From an uncultured Burkholderiales bacterium (GTDB taxonomy: Bacteria > Pseudomonadota > Gammaproteobacteria > Burkholderiales > Burkholderiaceae_C), in assembly GCA_903822825.1 (NCBI GenBank), contig CAIJQQ010000017.1, forward strand, positions 1 through 44,864: a stretch of 44,864 nucleotides of DNA, written 5' to 3'. Each line of letters opens with the position of its first letter. Position 1 is the first letter of the stretch. The notes below the pieces were generated by a model. The model worked only from the letters and a program-made list of their open reading frames with translations. It searched no databases and was not told the origin of the DNA. Both the position numbers and the translations under genes were made by a program. Below, one piece after another: positions 24,399-35,049 of this stretch.

Positions 24399-25294
24399 CC
24401 ACACCGTCCTTGCCTGAACAAATCCAGACCGCGGCCCCAGCGTCTTTGGCGCAGTCTGCGAGACAACTGATCGGATCGATGCCCCTTTTGGTCCGCCTGT
24501 GCTCGCTGTGGATTGTGGTCGTTTTAGGGATCGCCTTGTCCGCCGACTTGATTTCGCCATACAGCTACAGCCAGCTGGATTTGTTGAACCGCCTGAGCCC
24601 ACCCGCGTTCTGGGGCGGCAATTCAGACCACTGGCTTGGAACCGATGAATTAGGGCGCGATGTGCTGTCACGCTTATTCCATTCGGTCCGCATCAGTTTG
24701 TTGGTGGCATTCATCAGCACGATGTTGTCGGCCACTGTGGGCGTGTTGATGGGCTATGCTGCCGCGCATTTCAGAGGCTGGGTGGAGCAGTTGGTCTTGA
24801 CCTTGGTGGATTTTCAGGCCTCGATGCCGTTCATGATCATTGCGCTGGCCGTGTTGGCTTTTTTCGGAAACACCTTGGTTTTGTTCATCGCCTTGATGGG
24901 CTTTTATGGCTGGGAGCGTTCTGCGCGCATAGCGCGTGGTTTGACGATTGCCGCCAACGAGCAAGGCTACGCGTCCGCTGTTTATGACCTGGGCGCATCG
25001 CCTTGGCGCGTTTACCTGAGGCACATCCTGCCCAACATTGCCAGCACCTTGATCGTGAGCGTCACGCTCACATTTCCAGAGGTCATTTTGTTGGAATCCG
25101 GTCTGTCCTTTTTGGGCTTGGGGGTTCAGCCTCCCATGACCAGCTTGGGCAATATGGTCGGTTATGGGCGTGAATACCTGCAATCGGCGCCTTGGATTTT
25201 GCTTGCGCCGAGTCTGTTCATTGTGGTCACCACGTTCTCAGTCAGCATGCTCGGCGACTGGTTGCGTGACTTGTTGGATCCGACCTTGAATTGA
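24395..25294 (+). CDS. ABC transporter permease, DppC type
   Basis: 299 residues with six membrane segments. The family phrases are HWLGTDELGRDVLSRLFHS near residue 80 and the EAA-type loop GASPWRVYLRHILPN, followed by ESGLSFLGLGVQPP. The ATG at 24395 overlaps the preceding stop (ATGA). An in-frame TTG overlaps its own stop, but the downstream hydrolase more likely starts at the ATG 27 bases later. Confidence 0.95.
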   Translation: MTTPSLPEQIQTAAPASLAQSARQLIGSMPLLVRLCSLWIVVVLGIALSADLISPYSYSQLDLLNRLSPPAFWGGNSDHWLGTDELGRDVLSRLFHSVRISLLVAFISTMLSATVGVLMGYAAAHFRGWVEQLVLTLVDFQASMPFMIIALAVLAFFGNTLVLFIALMGFYGWERSARIARGLTIAANEQGYASAVYDLGASPWRVYLRHILPNIASTLIVSVTLTFPEVILLESGLSFLGLGVQPPMTSLGNMVGYGREYLQSAPWILLAPSLFIVVTTFSVSMLGDWLRDLLDPTLN

Positions 25295-25320
25295 ACCTTT
25301 TCCTCAGACGAAAGACCCTT

Positions 25321-26862
25321 ATGCACCAACACAAAAACGTTTTGCTCATCGTGGTTGACCAGTGGCGTGGTGACACCTTGCCCATGTTGGGCCACCCGCT
25401 TATCAAAACGCCCAACATTGAGTCTCTGGCCAGCGAGGGCGTGACCTTTGCGCGCCACTACACGCAAGCCGTGCCTTGCGGGCCAGGTCGCGCCAGTTTG
25501 CTCACCGGTCTGTACATGATGAACCACCGGGCGGTGCAAAACACCATCCCGCTCGATGCACGCCACACCAACATCGCTTTAGAGGTGCGCAAGGCCGGTT
25601 ATGAGCCTGCTTTGGTCGGCTACACCACCACCACACCAGATCCACGCGTCACGGCCGCACAAGACCCTCGCTACACCGTTTTGGGCGCCGACATGGAGGG
25701 CTGGAAATCAGTCGGTTCATGGGGCCTGAAAATGGAAGCCTACTTTGGCTGGCTTGCTGCACAAGGTGTGCAGTTGCCCGACAACCCTTGGGATATTTGG
25801 TTGCCTGAAGGCTTGGAGGCCCATGACGTCGGGGCCACTGCAAGGCCCAGCCGCATTCCTGCGCACTTGTCCGACACCACTTGGTTCACCGACAAGGGCT
25901 TGGACTATTTGCGCAGCGTTCAAAACAAGCCTTGGTTTTTGCATTTGGGTTATTACCGCCCCCATCCGCCTTTTGCAGCGCCTGCGCCTTACCACGACAT
26001 GTTCGACCCGGCGCAATGCCCTGCACCGATTCGCGCCGCTTCACCGCAAGCCGAAGGCGAGCAGCATCCTGTGCTCAAGTTTTATTTGGACAACATTGCA
26101 CGCAAGAGCTTTTTCCAAAATGGGCAGGGCTTGGCCAGTCAGATGGACGAAGCCGAAGTGCGCCAAATGCGCGCCACCTATTACGGCCTGATGAGCGAGG
26201 TGGACGACCAGATCGGCCGCGTTTTCAAGTTCCTCAAGGAAACTGGCCAGTGGGACAACACCTTGGTGGTGTTGACCAGCGACCATGGCGAGCAGTTGGG
26301 TGACCACCACCTGCTGGGCAAAATCGGTTATTTCGATGAGAGCTTTCACATCCCGATGATTGTTCGCGATCCTGGTGTTCAATCCGATGCCACACGGGGC
26401 CAAATTGTTCGCCAGTTCACCGAGACCGTGGACACCATGCCCACCATTTTGGATTGGATGGGTCAAGCGATTCCTCGAGCCTGTGATGGCGCTTCGCTGT
26501 TGCCGTTTTTGCACAGTGGTCAAGCGCCCAAAAACTGGCGGACCGAAGTGCACTACGAATTTGACTTCCGCAACATCTTTTATTCACAGCCCGAAGACGT
26601 GTTGGGCACGGACATGGACGAAAGTGCTTTGGCTGTGGTGCAAGATGAGCACTACAAGTACGTTCACTTTGCTGCACTGCCGCCCTTGTTCTTTGATTTG
26701 CGCAAAGACCCCGGGCAACTGCACAACTGCGCGCAAGACCCCGAATACGCTGCGCTGGTTTTGGTCTATGCGCAAAAAATGCTCAATTGGCGTCTCAAGC
26801 ACGCTGACAAAACGCTCACGGGCTATGCGGCGTCGCCAGCGGGTTTGACGCAAAGGGACTGA
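25321..26862 (+). CDS. Phosphonate monoester hydrolase / sulfatase-family enzyme
   Basis: A 513-residue alkaline-phosphatase-superfamily hydrolase. The nucleophile motif is Cys53-G-P-G-Arg57 (VPCGPGRASLLTG), where Cys is expected to be converted to formylglycine. Metal ligands fit Asp13-Gln14 (LLIVVDQWRGD) and Asp321-His322 (LTSDHGEQLGDHHLLGKIGY). The whole protein reads much like rhizobial and Burkholderia phosphonate monoester hydrolases as I recall them, including GYTTTTPDPR, HLGYYRPHPPF and YKYVHFAALPPLFFDL. Those enzymes cleave phosphonate monoesters and also phosphodiesters, sulfates and sulfonates. The ATG at 25321 is preferred over TTG 25291. No signal peptide, so cytoplasmic. It ends the ABC transporter operon. 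No formylglycine-generating enzyme is in the window. Confidence 0.92.
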   Translation: MHQHKNVLLIVVDQWRGDTLPMLGHPLIKTPNIESLASEGVTFARHYTQAVPCGPGRASLLTGLYMMNHRAVQNTIPLDARHTNIALEVRKAGYEPALVGYTTTTPDPRVTAAQDPRYTVLGADMEGWKSVGSWGLKMEAYFGWLAAQGVQLPDNPWDIWLPEGLEAHDVGATARPSRIPAHLSDTTWFTDKGLDYLRSVQNKPWFLHLGYYRPHPPFAAPAPYHDMFDPAQCPAPIRAASPQAEGEQHPVLKFYLDNIARKSFFQNGQGLASQMDEAEVRQMRATYYGLMSEVDDQIGRVFKFLKETGQWDNTLVVLTSDHGEQLGDHHLLGKIGYFDESFHIPMIVRDPGVQSDATRGQIVRQFTETVDTMPTILDWMGQAIPRACDGASLLPFLHSGQAPKNWRTEVHYEFDFRNIFYSQPEDVLGTDMDESALAVVQDEHYKYVHFAALPPLFFDLRKDPGQLHNCAQDPEYAALVLVYAQKMLNWRLKHADKTLTGYAASPAGLTQRD

Positions 26863-27648
26863 TCACTGCCCCAGCAGTTGCAGTTCTTCGGGGCTGAAGC
26901 CTGCAGATTGGCGCGCCGCCATGTTGAAAGGCGGCCGCAATTTGGGGGCGTCGTATTGCGCGATCAACTGGGCGTAGGTGCTGACTGGGTCCAGGCCGCG
27001 TTGATCGCACAGGTAGCGGTACCAGCGGTTGCCTGCGGCCACATGGCCAATCTCATCGGTCAGGATGATGTCCAAAATCTCACCCGCTCGGTGGTCGCCC
27101 ACGCTCACCAGCTTGTTTTTGACGCCGGGTGAGGCGTCCAAGCCCCGTGCTTCCATGGTGCGGGGCACGATGCCGATGCGCGCAAGGATGTCACTCTGAG
27201 TGCGTTCGGCCATGTCCCACAGCGCGTTGTGCGCCGGGAAGTCACAATAGTCAAAACCCATGCCCACCAGGTGGTTGCGCAGCAACAAGAAGTGCTTGGC
27301 TTCTTCTTGGGCAATGCGCACCCAGTCGGTGTAAAACGCCTCGGGCATGCCCGCAAAGCGCCAGACCACGTCCAGCGCCAGGTCGATGGCGTTGAGTTCG
27401 ATGTGGGTGACGCTGTGGATCAGCATCGCGCGCCCGACTGGGGTGGCCAACGATTGGGCCTTCAGTGCGGTGTGGTGTACCAGTTCTGGCCGTGTGCTGC
27501 GGCCAGGCCCATCGGCAGGTGCAGTCAGGGTGTCCAGCGGCCCCACAGGCAGCGTCAGGTCCACGGCCAGCGTGGCTTGGGCTTTGACCACTGGATCGGT
27601 TTCAGACCAGGGGCCGAGGGCGGCTTGGCGCAAAGACAACTGAGACAT
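26863..27648 (-). CDS. DUF455 ferritin-like domain protein
   Basis: A 261-residue protein of the DUF455 family with a ferritin-like four-helix bundle. Putative di-metal ligands are spread over HIELNAIDLALDV, AQEEAKHFLLLRNHL and DEIGHVAAGNRWY, i.e. E, ExxH and ExxH patterns at about residues 90, 125 and 210. That suggests a di-iron oxidase or hydroxylase-like protein rather than an iron store, but no reaction is established. Its stop codon directly abuts the stop of the convergent hydrolase, with no spacer and no terminator. Divergent from the gamma-carbonic anhydrase. Confidence 0.88.
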   Translation of the reverse strand: MSQLSLRQAALGPWSETDPVVKAQATLAVDLTLPVGPLDTLTAPADGPGRSTRPELVHHTALKAQSLATPVGRAMLIHSVTHIELNAIDLALDVVWRFAGMPEAFYTDWVRIAQEEAKHFLLLRNHLVGMGFDYCDFPAHNALWDMAERTQSDILARIGIVPRTMEARGLDASPGVKNKLVSVGDHRAGEILDIILTDEIGHVAAGNRWYRYLCDQRGLDPVSTYAQLIAQYDAPKLRPPFNMAARQSAGFSPEELQLLGQ

Positions 27649-27713
27649 GGAAAGTGCGGGCAGGTCAAGGCAAGGTTAAAGACGGGTTGGGCTCACCCGT
27701 GGTGGTGGGCTTG

Positions 27714-27727
27714 CCTACAATTGTAGG
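27714..27727. promoter_or_regulatory. Perfect 14-base palindrome with embedded -10 upstream of gamma-carbonic anhydrase
   Basis: CCTACAATTGTAGG is fully self-complementary and contains TACAAT on the plus strand and the same on the minus strand, so it could serve as a -10 in both directions and as a protein-binding site. It lies 37 bases before the ATG at 27764. Confidence 0.45.
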
Positions 27728-27763
27728 ATCAGCATGCACGGCAAAAATCAACAGGAGACACCC

Positions 27764-28288
27764 ATGGCCATTTACCAACTCGATTCGCACACCCCCGACG
27801 TGGCTCAGACCGCCTGGGTGGCTGACAACGCGCAGGTCATGGGGGCGGTCAAACTCGAAGCCAACGCCAGCGTCTGGTTTGGCGTCACCGTGCGTGGCGA
27901 CACCGAAACCATCACCATCGGCGAGGGCAGCAACATCCAGGATGGCAGCGTGATGCATGCCGACCACGGCAAACCCATCGTGGTGGGCAAGCACGTCACG
28001 GTGGGCCACATGGTCATGCTGCACGGTTGCACCATCGGTGACGAGTCGCTGATCGGCATCGGCGCTGTGGTGCTCAATGGTGCGAAAATCGGCAAGAACT
28101 GCCTGGTGGGCGCGGGCTCGCTGGTGACCGAGGGCAAGGAATTCCCCGATGGCTCCATGATCATGGGCTCTCCTGCCAAGGTGGTGCGCGAACTGAGCCC
28201 CGAGCAGATCGAGGGGCTGCGCCAAAGCGCCAAACATTACGTTGAGAACGCCCAGCGCTTCAAAGCGGGCTTGAAGAAAATTTCCTGA
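27764..28288 (+). CDS. Gamma-carbonic anhydrase family protein
   Basis: A 174-residue left-handed beta-helix protein with hexapeptide repeats. The likely zinc-binding histidines are His65 or His68 (VMHADHGKP), His82 and His87 ([10 protein letters not shown]), as in the gamma-carbonic anhydrase/YrdA/PaaY group. Many such proteins lack measured carbonic anhydrase activity, so the reaction is not certain. The ATG at 27764 is supported by AGGAGA 6-11 bases upstream; an in-frame ATG at 27734 is less likely. It is followed by hslO. Confidence 0.93.
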   Translation: MAIYQLDSHTPDVAQTAWVADNAQVMGAVKLEANASVWFGVTVRGDTETITIGEGSNIQDGSVMHADHGKPIVVGKHVTVGHMVMLHGCTIGDESLIGIGAVVLNGAKIGKNCLVGAGSLVTEGKEFPDGSMIMGSPAKVVRELSPEQIEGLRQSAKHYVENAQRFKAGLKKIS

Positions 28289-28326
28289 ACCAGCAAAGGC
28301 GTGCCCACTGGGCGTGACCCCCCACA

Positions 28327-29313
28327 TTGTCCGAACTCCATAAATTCATTTTCGATGGCATGCCCGTGCGCGGCATGCTGGTGCGTTTGACTGACGCCTG
28401 GCAAGACATCCTGGCACGCCGTGCTGCCAACTCCGAGACGGGGGCTTACCCCCAACCCGTGCGCCAGTTGCTGGGCGAGATGGCCGCTGCGGGCGTGCTG
28501 ATGCAGGGCAACATCAAATTCAATGGGGCGCTGGTGCTGCAGATTTTTGGCGATGGCCCGGTCAAGGTGGGCGTGGTCGAGGTGCAGCCCGATCTGACCC
28601 TGCGCGCCACCTGCTCGCAGGTGGGCGAGGTGGCGGATGACGCCACGCTCAGCCAGATGGTCAACGTCAACAACCAAGGGCGCTGCGCGATCACGCTCGA
28701 TCCCAAAGACCGCTTGCCCGGTCAGCAGCCCTACCAAGGTGTGGTGCCGCTGTTTGGTGACCAGGGTGAAAAACTGGAAAACATCAGCGAAGTGCTGGAG
28801 CACTACATGCTGCAGTCCGAGCAGCTCGACACCGTGATGGTGCTGGCCGCGGACGACAAGGTGGCCACAGGCGTGCTGATCCAGCGCTTGCCCATCGAAG
28901 GCGATGGCAATCTGGCCGGGCAGGTCGATTCGGTGGAGCGCGAAGCCCTGCTGGGCCGCAGCGAAGATTTCAGCCGCATCGCGATTTTGGCCAAAAGCCT
29001 CAAGCGCGAAGAAATGCTCACGCTGGATGCTGAGACCATTCTTCACCGTTTGTTCTGGGAAGAGCCCATCGCCCGCTTCGAGCCGCTGATGGGTGAAACT
29101 GGCCCCCGCTTTGCTTGCTCTTGCAGCCAGGAGCGTGTGGGCAACATGATCCGCAGTCTGGGTGTGGCCGAGGCCGAGAGCATCATTGCCGAGCAAGGTC
29201 AGATCGAGGTGGGATGCGAGTTTTGCGGTGCCCAGTACCGCTTTGACCCGGTCGATGCGGCAGCTTTGTTCATCACGCCCGTGGCGGTGCCGGGCGAGCC
29301 GTCGGTTCACTGA
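28327..29313 (+). CDS. hslO: Redox-regulated chaperone Hsp33
   Basis: A 328-residue holdase chaperone activated by oxidation. The C-terminal zinc switch is intact: Cys264 and Cys266 (FACSCSQERV) and Cys297 and Cys300 (VGCEFCGAQYRF). The N-terminal domain has the usual FIFDGMPVRGMLVRL and GVLMQGNIKFNGALVLQ phrases. The start is the TTG at 28327, which gives SELHKFIF at the usual position; there is no ATG in a suitable place. Probably co-transcribed with the gamma-carbonic anhydrase gene 38 bases upstream. Its 3' end faces the NadR-like gene, with only 6 bases between stops. Confidence 0.95.
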   Translation: MSELHKFIFDGMPVRGMLVRLTDAWQDILARRAANSETGAYPQPVRQLLGEMAAAGVLMQGNIKFNGALVLQIFGDGPVKVGVVEVQPDLTLRATCSQVGEVADDATLSQMVNVNNQGRCAITLDPKDRLPGQQPYQGVVPLFGDQGEKLENISEVLEHYMLQSEQLDTVMVLAADDKVATGVLIQRLPIEGDGNLAGQVDSVEREALLGRSEDFSRIAILAKSLKREEMLTLDAETILHRLFWEEPIARFEPLMGETGPRFACSCSQERVGNMIRSLGVAEAESIIAEQGQIEVGCEFCGAQYRFDPVDAAALFITPVAVPGEPSVH

Positions 29314-29319
29314 GGGGAT

Positions 29320-29985
29320 TCAATCGCCCCGTTGCAGCAGGCCGGTGAACAGGCGGTGTTCGCAGTCGGGGTCACTGCACTTTTCGCACAGCCAAGGCGT
29401 GCGGCCTTCGTTCAAGGCGTATTGCGCGTTTTGGCGAGTGCGCCAAGCCGCTTCGTCTTCGCCAGGCAGGCCCAGCGCCAGCAAAGCGTTGTTCAGACGC
29501 TTGTGCCCCTGCCCATAGACCACCCGGTAGCGCAGGCCCGATCGATCCAGCGCCTGGCGCACCAGAATGTCCACGGGGCCACGCACCTGCGGGCCGTCAC
29601 GCTGCAGGCCATCGGCCACCCAAGGCAAGTCCAGGCCAGTGACCAGCGTGGTGTCAAACAGTTGCTGGTGCGTCAGGGCCATCGGGTACAGACCCTCGTC
29701 TTCAAACAGCATGTGGCTGTAGACGGCGGTCATGAGTGGCGTGGTGTCTGAAATCACGGTGCCATGCGTGATGGACAGCACCGCATCGGCTTGGCGCTGG
29801 GCAATGGCCATTTGCTCGTGCGGCCTTGGTGTGCGGCCCTCGCGTGCGCACCAGCTGCGCAGCACTTCGGGCACCCATTGCACGGTTTCGCCGCGCTGGG
29901 TCAGCACCTGCGTCAGAGTTTCGGCCAGCCAAGACTTGCCTGTGCACTCTGCCCCGACGATGGCGATGCGGCGCAAGGGACTCAT
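29320..29985 (-). CDS. NadR-like AAA family ATPase (probable ribosylnicotinamide kinase)
   Basis: 221 residues. P-loop GAECTGKS at residues 11-18, followed by the NadR-type lid and substrate region (VPEVLRSWCAREGRTP, MAIAQRQADAVL, VISDTTPLMTAVYS). This corresponds to the kinase domain of NadR, which phosphorylates nicotinamide riboside. The start overlaps the pnuC stop (ATGA at 29982-29985), so transport and phosphorylation appear coupled, supporting the assignment. Unusual is a C-terminal Cys200-x2-Cys203-x4-Cys208-x-His210 motif that looks like a metal-binding tail. No DNA-binding domain and no adenylyltransferase domain are present. Confidence 0.88.
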   Translation of the reverse strand: MSPLRRIAIVGAECTGKSWLAETLTQVLTQRGETVQWVPEVLRSWCAREGRTPRPHEQMAIAQRQADAVLSITHGTVISDTTPLMTAVYSHMLFEDEGLYPMALTHQQLFDTTLVTGLDLPWVADGLQRDGPQVRGPVDILVRQALDRSGLRYRVVYGQGHKRLNNALLALGLPGEDEAAWRTRQNAQYALNEGRTPWLCEKCSDPDCEHRLFTGLLQRGD

Positions 29986-30548
29986 GGTGTGTTCAGCCGT
30001 TTTTGCCATTCGCGCCAGCCCATGACGCTCAGGCCGATGAACAGCACATACAAAGCCGTGGTGAGCCACAGGCCTTTGTAGGCAAACAATCCCATGCTGA
30101 AGACGTTGACCACGATCCAGATGAGCCAGTTTTCGAGGTATTTGCGGCCCAGCAAAGCCTGCCCGATCAAGCTGAGCGCCGTGGGCAGGGCATCCGACCA
30201 GGCGACATCGCTGTCGGTGAAATGCATGAGCAGCCAGGCGATGGATGGCCAGAGCACTGCGAGTGCCGTCCCCGCCAGCCACCAGGCACGTCGGGGCAGC
30301 CGTTGGATGACCCAGACGGGTGCGTTGTTCTCGCCCAAGCGCCGCCACTGCCACCAACCCCACAGGGCCAGCAGCGCAAACACCAACTGCAGACCCGCTT
30401 CGGCATACAGCAGGCTGGCCTTGAACACAAAAAAGTAAAGCAGGGAGCTCAACATGGCCAGCGGCCAGCTCCAGTGCAATTCACGGATGCTGCACCACAC
30501 CATGGCCAGGGCCAGCGCAAAGCCCACAGCCTCGGTCCAAGAGGTCAT
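29982..30548 (-). CDS. pnuC: Nicotinamide riboside transporter PnuC
   Basis: A 188-residue membrane protein with about seven helices. Family phrases are FVFKASLLYAEAGLQLVFAL followed by WGWWQWRR, and the C-terminal ENWLIWIVVNVFSMGLF with the conserved NW...D/N region. It imports nicotinamide riboside by facilitated diffusion, trapped by the kinase encoded next. The start overlaps the ftsB stop (ATGA at 30545-30548), which places it in the long pyrG-kdsA-eno-ftsB transcript. Slightly shorter than many PnuC proteins (about 200-240). Confidence 0.92.
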   Translation of the reverse strand: MTSWTEAVGFALALAMVWCSIRELHWSWPLAMLSSLLYFFVFKASLLYAEAGLQLVFALLALWGWWQWRRLGENNAPVWVIQRLPRRAWWLAGTALAVLWPSIAWLLMHFTDSDVAWSDALPTALSLIGQALLGRKYLENWLIWIVVNVFSMGLFAYKGLWLTTALYVLFIGLSVMGWREWQKRLNTP

Positions 30549-30820
30549 TTGGCGATCTGAACGTAAATTTCGTTGGGCTTGACCATGCCCAGCTCATGGC
30601 GAGCGCGCTCCTCGACCATGTTCAGACCTTCCTTGAGGTCGTTGACCTCGGCGCTGAGCTGCTCGTTCACGCGCCGAGCTTCTTCATTCGCTTGCTTTTC
30701 TTTCTGGAGTTGGCGCTCTTGCTCAGCCACATTGCGCAAACTGCCTCGCCCGAACCACAGTTGGGCCTGCACGATCACCAGCAAGGTGACCAGCACGATG
30801 GGGATGAGGCGGTTGCCCAT
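30545..30820 (-). CDS. ftsB: Cell division protein FtsB
   Basis: A 91-residue bitopic protein of the divisome, partner of FtsL and FtsQ. One membrane helix (residues about 4-22, LIPIVLVTLLVIVQAQLWF) is followed by GRGSLRNVAEQERQLQKEK, a coiled coil to about residue 70, and the typical end ERARHELGMVKPNEIYVQI. Position directly after eno is the conserved arrangement in beta- and gammaproteobacteria. The gap to eno is 6 bases. Confidence 0.95.
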   Translation of the reverse strand: MGNRLIPIVLVTLLVIVQAQLWFGRGSLRNVAEQERQLQKEKQANEEARRVNEQLSAEVNDLKEGLNMVEERARHELGMVKPNEIYVQIAK

Positions 30821-30826
30821 GGTGGA

Positions 30827-32125
<1,299 letters not shown>

Positions 32126-32163
32126 TCAATTTAAAAATAAAACAGGTTTTTCAAGCCAAGAGC

Positions 32164-32451
32164 TCAAACGCCCTCAACGGCCACCATGCGCATGATGGCT
32201 GCACCTTCGCGCGCTTCGCGGGCTTTCAGGTATTCGGGCAGTTCGTAAAAAGCTTTGGCGGCTTCAAAAGAAGGAAACTTCAGGATGACGATGCGCTCCG
32301 GAGCCCAGTCGCCTTCGAGCACTTGCACCTGGCCACCACGCACGCAGACTTCTGCGCCTGCGGTTTTCATGGCAGCGGTGGACCACTTTTTGTACTCTTC
32401 GTACTGCACCGGGTTGGTGACTTGAACGTGGGCAATGATGTAGCCGCTCAT
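32164..32451 (-). CDS. DUF1330 family protein
   Basis: A 95-residue dimeric alpha/beta-barrel type protein ([36 protein letters not shown]). The pattern matches DUF1330 proteins, small cytosolic proteins of unknown function. The ATG overlaps the kdsA stop (ATGA at 32448-32451), so it is translationally coupled to Kdo synthesis, and 50 bases separate it from eno. No catalytic residues can be named. Confidence 0.9.
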   Translation of the reverse strand: MSGYIIAHVQVTNPVQYEEYKKWSTAAMKTAGAEVCVRGGQVQVLEGDWAPERIVILKFPSFEAAKAFYELPEYLKAREAREGAAIMRMVAVEGV

Positions 32452-33302
32452 GAGAAGTCATCCTCTAAAAATGGGGTTTTCTTGGTCACGGCATCGAGTT
32501 GCACCAGCGTCTCGAGCAGGGCTTTCATTTTGCCCAGCGGCACAGCGTTGGGGCCGTCGGACCAAGCCTCTTGAGGCTTGGGGTGGGTTTCCATGAACAG
32601 ACCTGCCACGCCCGCTGCGATACCAGCGCGGGCCAGAACGGGCACCATGTCTCGGGCGCCGCCGCTGCTGGTGCCTTGGCCACCCGGTTTTTGCACCGAG
32701 TGGGTCACGTCAAACACCACGGGTGCGCCGGTTTTGCGCATCTCGGCCAAGCTCGTCATGTCGGCCACCAGGTTGTTGTAGCCAAAGCTCACGCCGCGCT
32801 CGCAGGCCAAGAAATTGTCTTCGGGCAGACCCGCTTCACGGGCGGCACTGCGGGCCTTGTCGATGACGTTTTTCATGTCCCAAGGGGCCAAAAACTGGCC
32901 CTTCTTGATGTTGACGGGCTTGCCCGACTGGGCCACAGCTCGGATGAAATCGGTCTGGCGGCACAAGAAAGCGGGGGTTTGCAGCACATCGACCACGCTG
33001 GCCACGGTTTTGACCTGTGATTCGTCATGCACATCTGTGAGGATGGGCAAGCCGATTTGACGGCGCACTTCGTCCAAAATTTTCAGGCCCGCGTCGATGC
33101 CTACGCCGCGCTGGGTGCTGCCCGAGGAGCGGTTGGCTTTGTCGAACGAGCCTTTGTAGATCAGGGCAATGCCCAGCGCCGAGCAGGCTTCTTTCAGGCG
33201 GCCGGCCACTTCGATGGACATCTCCAGACCTTCGATCGAGCAAGTGCCTGCGATCAAAAAGAAGGGTTGGTTCAGGCCAACGTCAAATCCGCACAGTTTC
33301 AT
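32448..33302 (-). CDS. kdsA: 3-deoxy-D-manno-octulosonate-8-phosphate synthase
   Basis: 284 residues, standard length. Condenses phosphoenolpyruvate with arabinose 5-phosphate to Kdo-8-phosphate for lipopolysaccharide. Signature phrases are [54 protein letters not shown] and [13 protein letters not shown]. The ATG at 33302 starts the family N-terminus MKLCGFDVG; the upstream open frame is antisense-like sequence within the pyrG end. Downstream of pyrG by 23 bases. Confidence 0.97.
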   Translation of the reverse strand: MKLCGFDVGLNQPFFLIAGTCSIEGLEMSIEVAGRLKEACSALGIALIYKGSFDKANRSSGSTQRGVGIDAGLKILDEVRRQIGLPILTDVHDESQVKTVASVVDVLQTPAFLCRQTDFIRAVAQSGKPVNIKKGQFLAPWDMKNVIDKARSAAREAGLPEDNFLACERGVSFGYNNLVADMTSLAEMRKTGAPVVFDVTHSVQKPGGQGTSSGGARDMVPVLARAGIAAGVAGLFMETHPKPQEAWSDGPNAVPLGKMKALLETLVQLDAVTKKTPFLEDDFS

Positions 33303-33325
33303 GACTTGTCCTAGGGCTGGTTTTT

Positions 33326-35035
<1,710 letters not shown>

Positions 35036-35036
35036 C

Positions 35037-35042
35037 TACATT
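35037..35042 (+). promoter_or_regulatory. Candidate -10 element of coaBC (leaderless)
   Basis: TACATT ends 7 bases before the ATG at 35050, predicting a transcript that begins at or within a base of the start codon. No Shine-Dalgarno sequence lies in the short gap. Confidence 0.5.
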
Positions 35043-35049
35043 TCTCGGC

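Noticed and set aside
29314..29336. GGGG-N9-CCCC as terminator between hslO and the kinase gene
   Set aside because: The stem is only four base pairs and no T-run follows.
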